Of a stretch of DNA of 9,486 nt, positions 6,653 through 9,486 are shown piece by piece (within the stretch, counting starts at the first letter, position 1; every line of letters starts with the position of its first letter). The notes beneath the pieces are model-generated. The model did not search any database. It was given only the letters and a program-made list of their open reading frames with translations, and was not told where the DNA came from. The stretch is taken from contig DXZN01000067.1 of the NCBI GenBank assembly GCA_019419645.1, positions 1-9,486 of the forward strand, in the 5' to 3' direction. The stretch is from Collinsella sp. (GTDB lineage: Bacteria; Actinomycetota; Coriobacteriia; Coriobacteriales; Coriobacteriaceae). Made by a program: the position numbers and the translations under genes.

Positions 6653-6669
6653 CCGCCGCTAATGGGTTT

Positions 6670-6706
6670 AGGAACATCGATGACAGAAGGAGAAATCGAT
6701 GAGTAA
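6670..6706 (+). promoter_or_regulatory. Duplicated translation start region ahead of glgC, with an 8-codon leader frame
   Basis: AGGA-ACATCGATGA at 6670-6683 is followed by AGGAGAAATCGATGA at 6688-6702, the real glgC start region. The first copy gives an ATG at 6680 with AGGA six bases upstream. It encodes MTEGEIDE and stops at TAA 6704-6706, overlapping the glgC ATG (6699) in another frame. It could be a coupling leader peptide or a chance repeat of the initiation box. No expression evidence is available from sequence. Confidence 0.3.
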
Positions 6707-7847
6707 GAAAGAATGCATCGCGATGCTCCTCGCAGGAGGACAGGGCAGCCGATTGGGGGCACTCACCCAAAAGATCGCCAAGCCGGCGGTTAGCTTTGGT
6801 GGCAAGTTCCGCATTATCGACTTTTCGCTCTCCAACTGCTCCAACTCGGGTATCGACACGGTGGGCGTTCTGACGCAGTATCGTCCCTACCTGCTGCACG
6901 CCTATGTGGGTTCCGGCGAGGCTTGGGATCTGGGCAGCCGAGACGGCGGCGTGTCGATCCTGCCGCCGTACGAGACGCAGACCGGCGGCGCCTGGTATGC
7001 GGGCACGGCCGACGCCATTACGCAGAACCTCGACTACATCAAGGCGAACGACCCCAAGTACGTTCTGATTCTTTCGGGCGATCACCTGTATCGCATGGAC
7101 TACCGCAAGATGCTCAAGACGCACATTGAGAACAACGCCGACCTCACGGTGAGCGTTATGCCCGTGCCGTGGGAGGAGGCCAGCCGCTTTGGCATCCTGA
7201 CCACCGACCCCGAAGACGGCCGCATCACCAAGTTTACCGAGAAGCCCGAGAAGCCCGATTCGAACCTCGCCTCCATGGGCATCTACATCTTCTCGGCCGA
7301 CGTACTGATCAAAGCGCTCGAGGAGGACGCCCTGGACCAGCGCTCGAGCCACGACTTTGGCAAGGACATCATCCCCAAGCTGCTCGGCGAGGGCAAGCGC
7401 CTGTACAGCTACGAGTTCAACGGCTTTTGGAAGGACGTCGGCACCATCGCCAGCTTCCACGAGACCTCGATGGACCTGCTGGGCAACAACCCCGAGTTCG
7501 ACCTCTTTGACAAGAGCTTCCCCATCATGTCCAACGTCACCACGCGTCCGCCGCACTACATTGGCCCGGACGGCCGCCTGGACGACTGCCTGGTCTCCAA
7601 TGGCTGCAAGATCTACGGCACCGCTCGCCACTCGATCCTTTCGACCGATGTCATCATCGAGGAGCGCGCCGTGGTCGAGGACTCCGTGCTGCTGCCGGGT
7701 GCGCACGTTAAGAGCGGTGCGCACATCTGCCGCGCAATTTTGGGCGAGAACTCCACGGTCGAAGAGGGCGTGAAGCTCGGCTCTGTCGATACCACCAAGG
7801 ATACGGCCGTCGTTGGAAATGACGTCGTTATCGGGAAGGGGGAATGA
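6699..7847 (+). CDS. glgC: Glucose-1-phosphate adenylyltransferase, catalytic subunit (ADP-glucose pyrophosphorylase)
   Basis: Makes ADP-glucose and pyrophosphate from ATP and glucose-1-phosphate, the committed step of glycogen synthesis, in the cytosol. The 382 residues match the Bacillus-type GlgC. The nucleotidyltransferase domain shows LLAGGQGSRLGALT at 10-23 (the G-rich pyrophosphorylase loop with Arg18), AKPAVSFGGKFRIIDF, SGDHLYRMDY from 126 with the catalytic Asp128, FTEKPEKP, and SNLASMGIYIF for sugar-phosphate binding. SSHDFGKDIIP and FWKDVGT follow. The last third is a left-handed beta-helix of hexapeptide repeats. AAGGAG seven bases before the ATG is an excellent ribosome site. The gene ends four bases before glgD, so the two are surely one transcript and probably form a mixed tetramer. 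Allosteric effectors cannot be read from the sequence. Confidence 0.96.
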   Translation: MSKKECIAMLLAGGQGSRLGALTQKIAKPAVSFGGKFRIIDFSLSNCSNSGIDTVGVLTQYRPYLLHAYVGSGEAWDLGSRDGGVSILPPYETQTGGAWYAGTADAITQNLDYIKANDPKYVLILSGDHLYRMDYRKMLKTHIENNADLTVSVMPVPWEEASRFGILTTDPEDGRITKFTEKPEKPDSNLASMGIYIFSADVLIKALEEDALDQRSSHDFGKDIIPKLLGEGKRLYSYEFNGFWKDVGTIASFHETSMDLLGNNPEFDLFDKSFPIMSNVTTRPPHYIGPDGRLDDCLVSNGCKIYGTARHSILSTDVIIEERAVVEDSVLLPGAHVKSGAHICRAILGENSTVEEGVKLGSVDTTKDTAVVGNDVVIGKGE

Positions 7848-7851
7848 TCCG

Positions 7852-8979
7852 ATGATCAATCGCAAGGCCATCGGTTACATCACCGCTAACTACTCTTCGA
7901 CCTACGGCAGCGTGCTGCTCAAGGATCGCCCCATCGCGTCTGTCCCGTTTTTGGGCCGCTACCGCCTGATCGACTTTCCGCTGTCCAACATGATGAATGC
8001 CGGCATTAAGACCGTCGGCGTCGTCATGCCGGGCAACTACCGCTCCCTGATCGACCATGTCGGTTCGGGCAAGGACTGGGGCCTCGACCGCAAGAAGGGC
8101 GGCCTGTTCATGGTCCCCGGCAACGCGTATGGCACCACCAAGGGCGGCATGCGCTTCCTGCTGCGCGACATCATCTCCAACAAGACGCTGTTCCAGCGCT
8201 CGGAGAAGCCCTACGTGGTCATGATGGGCACCAACATCGTGTTCAACCTGGACCTCAACACCATCATCGACGCTCACGAGAACTCCGGCGCCCAGATGAC
8301 CGTGGTGTACTGCAAGGCCACGCGCAACATCGAGGACGAGACCAAGCTCGACATTAACGAGAACGGCCGCCTGACCGGCGTAAGCACCGGCGTGGCGTAC
8401 GGCGATAACGCGTCCATGGACTGCTGCATCATCAACCGCCAGACGCTGCTCGAGATCATCGACCATTACCAGGCCGCCGACTATCTGGACCTGCTCGAGG
8501 CACTCCAGGGCGACTTTGGCAACATCGACGTGTGCAGCTACGAGTACAAGGGCGAGGTTGTGGGCGTGTTTAGCGAGAAGTCGCTGTACCGCCGCAGCAT
8601 GGACCTGCTCGACCCCGCTCAGGCCGACCAGCTCTTCGTTCCCGAGCGCCCGATCCTGACCAAGGCCCACGACGTGCCGCCTTCGCGCTACGCGACCGGT
8701 AGCCACGCCTGCAACTCGATCATTTCGGCCGGCTGCATCATCAAGGGCACCGTGCGCAACTCGATCCTGTCGCGCGGCGTTGTGGTCGAGGAAGGCGCTT
8801 CGGTGACCAATTCGATCATCAACCAGAGCTGCATCATCAAGAGCGGCGCACGCGTCGAGAATGCCATTCTGGACAAGAATAACGTGGTTTCTACCAACAC
8901 CGAGCTTCGCGGTACGCCCGAGAACATCCTGGTGCTGGGCAAGGCCCCGTTAACTTCCGATACCACCATCGTGCGCTAA
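7852..8979 (+). CDS. glgD: GlgD, non-catalytic regulatory subunit of ADP-glucose pyrophosphorylase
   Basis: A GlgC paralogue of 375 residues. It keeps the fold landmarks (GRYRLIDFPLSNMMNAGI, a central Rossmann core, C-terminal hexapeptide repeats such as SIISAGCIIKGTVRNSILS) but has lost the catalytic signatures. The GGxGxRL loop is replaced by ITANYSSTYGSVLLK near residues 9-23, and the GDH of GlgC becomes GTN at 126-128. GlgD proteins of Firmicutes are known to be inactive alone and to raise GlgC activity in a GlgC/GlgD complex; the same role is inferred here. The ATG at 7852 is chosen over an upstream in-frame ATG at 7813, which lies inside glgC. AAGGGGGA about eight bases upstream, overlapping the glgC end, is the ribosome site, and the 4-base gap implies translational coupling. 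Confidence 0.94.
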   Translation: MINRKAIGYITANYSSTYGSVLLKDRPIASVPFLGRYRLIDFPLSNMMNAGIKTVGVVMPGNYRSLIDHVGSGKDWGLDRKKGGLFMVPGNAYGTTKGGMRFLLRDIISNKTLFQRSEKPYVVMMGTNIVFNLDLNTIIDAHENSGAQMTVVYCKATRNIEDETKLDINENGRLTGVSTGVAYGDNASMDCCIINRQTLLEIIDHYQAADYLDLLEALQGDFGNIDVCSYEYKGEVVGVFSEKSLYRRSMDLLDPAQADQLFVPERPILTKAHDVPPSRYATGSHACNSIISAGCIIKGTVRNSILSRGVVVEEGASVTNSIINQSCIIKSGARVENAILDKNNVVSTNTELRGTPENILVLGKAPLTSDTTIVR

Positions 8980-9010
8980 CGTTGGCACTGCATAATCGCA
9001 CGTAACAGGT

Positions 9011-9046
9011 AGAATAGCCGCCCGGTTCGCGCCAGGCGGCTATTCT
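9011..9046 (+). repeat. Strong stem-loop between glgD and glgA
   Basis: AGAATAGCCGCC (9011-9022) and GGCGGCTATTCT (9035-9046) form a perfect 12-bp stem with a 12-base loop. It starts 31 bases after the glgD stop and ends 23 bases before the glgA ATG, so it lies clear of the ribosome site. No T-run follows (CGAATTGC), so it is not a classic intrinsic terminator. It may pause transcription, stabilise the upstream mRNA or mark processing. TAGAAT (9010-9015) at its left edge resembles a -10 box, but the nearest good -35, TTGGCA at 8982-8987, is 22 bases away. Confidence 0.6.
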
Positions 9047-9069
9047 CGAATTGCAACATGGGAGACAAT

Positions 9070-9486
9070 ATGGCTGATTCCAGCAAAAAGATGCAGATCG
9101 TGTTTGCCTCGGCCGAGTGCGCACCGTTTGTTAAGACCGGTGGCCTAGGCGACGTGGCGGGCTCGCTGCCCGCGGCGCTTGTGCGCGCCGGCGCCGAAGT
9201 CATCGTGATGGTGCCCAAGTACGCCACCATCAAGGACGAGTACAAGGCGCAGATGGAGCACTTCTCCGACTTTTACGTGAGCCTTGGCTGGCGCAACGAG
9301 TACTGTGGGCTGGAGAAGCTCGAGCACGACGGCGTCACCTATATGTTCATCGACAACGAGCGCTACTTTGCGCGCGACTATCCGTATGGTTTCTTTGACG
9401 ACGGCGAGCGCTTTGCGTTCTTCTCCAAGGCCATCACCGAGAGCCTGCAGCACCTGCCAGAGGACTTTGAGCGCGACATCCTGCAC
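9070..9486 (+). CDS. glgA: Glycogen synthase (GT5, ADP-glucose dependent), N-terminal part only
   Basis: The first 139 codons of GlgA, open to the window end; the family is normally about 480 residues, so roughly the last 70% is missing. The enzyme transfers glucose from ADP-glucose to the non-reducing end of alpha-1,4-glucan, retaining the anomeric configuration. The N-terminal Rossmann domain is clear: IVFASAECAPFVKTGGLGDV at residues 10-29 with the KTGGL ADP-glucose-binding motif (Lys22), then a SLPAAL helix, VIVMVPKY, and DNERYFARDYPYGFFDDGERFAFFSKA, a typical GlgA segment. GGGAG lies five bases before the ATG. It is the fifth gene of the glycogen operon; a stem-loop separates it from glgD. 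Confidence 0.95.
   Translation, partial: MADSSKKMQIVFASAECAPFVKTGGLGDVAGSLPAALVRAGAEVIVMVPKYATIKDEYKAQMEHFSDFYVSLGWRNEYCGLEKLEHDGVTYMFIDNERYFARDYPYGFFDDGERFAFFSKAITESLQHLPEDFERDILH

Noticed and set aside
6516..7871. Minus-strand open frame opposite glgC (and 7828-8706 opposite glgD)
   Set aside because: Antisense shadows of well-identified genes, with no plausible protein features.
8982..9015. TTGGCA ... TAGAAT as a sigma70 promoter for glgA
   Set aside because: Both hexamers match five of six positions, but the 22-base spacer is too long for a normal promoter.
1..9486. Mobile elements, CRISPR, phage, toxin-antitoxin or a novel defence system
   Set aside because: All clear reading frames are core metabolism in an ordered operon; no transposase, regular repeat array, integrase or attachment repeat is visible.

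Overview
The window looks like chromosome of a high-GC anaerobic actinobacterium of the Coriobacteriia, most like Collinsella. This is inference from codon use, protein style and the gene set, not from a database match. It holds the first five genes of a plus-strand glycogen operon, glgB-glgP-glgC-glgD-glgA, with glgA cut by the window end. Upstream on the minus strand lie a HAD phosphatase gene, a thiamine pyrophosphokinase gene (thiN) and the 5' part of a tRNA-Ala gene cut by the window start. I see no mobile element, CRISPR array or phage gene.

Layout: 1-52 (-) tRNA-Ala(GGC) with a good sigma70-type promoter at 66-94; 108-764 (-) thiN; 774-1463 (-) HAD hydrolase; 1464-1809 divergent control region; 1810-4071 (+) glgB; 4166-6592 (+) glgP; 6699-7847 (+) glgC; 7852-8979 (+) glgD; 9070-9486 (+) glgA start.

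How the genes work together: GlgC, probably with the non-catalytic partner GlgD, makes ADP-glucose from glucose-1-phosphate and ATP. GlgA polymerises it into alpha-1,4-glucan and GlgB adds alpha-1,6 branches. GlgP degrades the polymer back to glucose-1-phosphate. Synthesis and mobilisation are therefore probably co-transcribed.

The most interesting parts are regulatory or at the edges of proteins. (1) Four half-sites of TGGTAAAAC type, including a perfect 10-6-10 inverted repeat, sit between the divergent HAD/thiN and glg units and overlap candidate -35 elements for both. (2) A roughly 200-base glgB leader has mutually exclusive helices. (3) GlgB has Gly in place of the region I His that is otherwise near-invariant, and carries a 76-residue Lys/Ala-rich tail. 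(4) The glgB-glgP, glgP-glgC and glgD-glgA gaps each hold a stem-loop without a U-tract, and an 8-codon reading frame with its own Shine-Dalgarno overlaps the glgC start.
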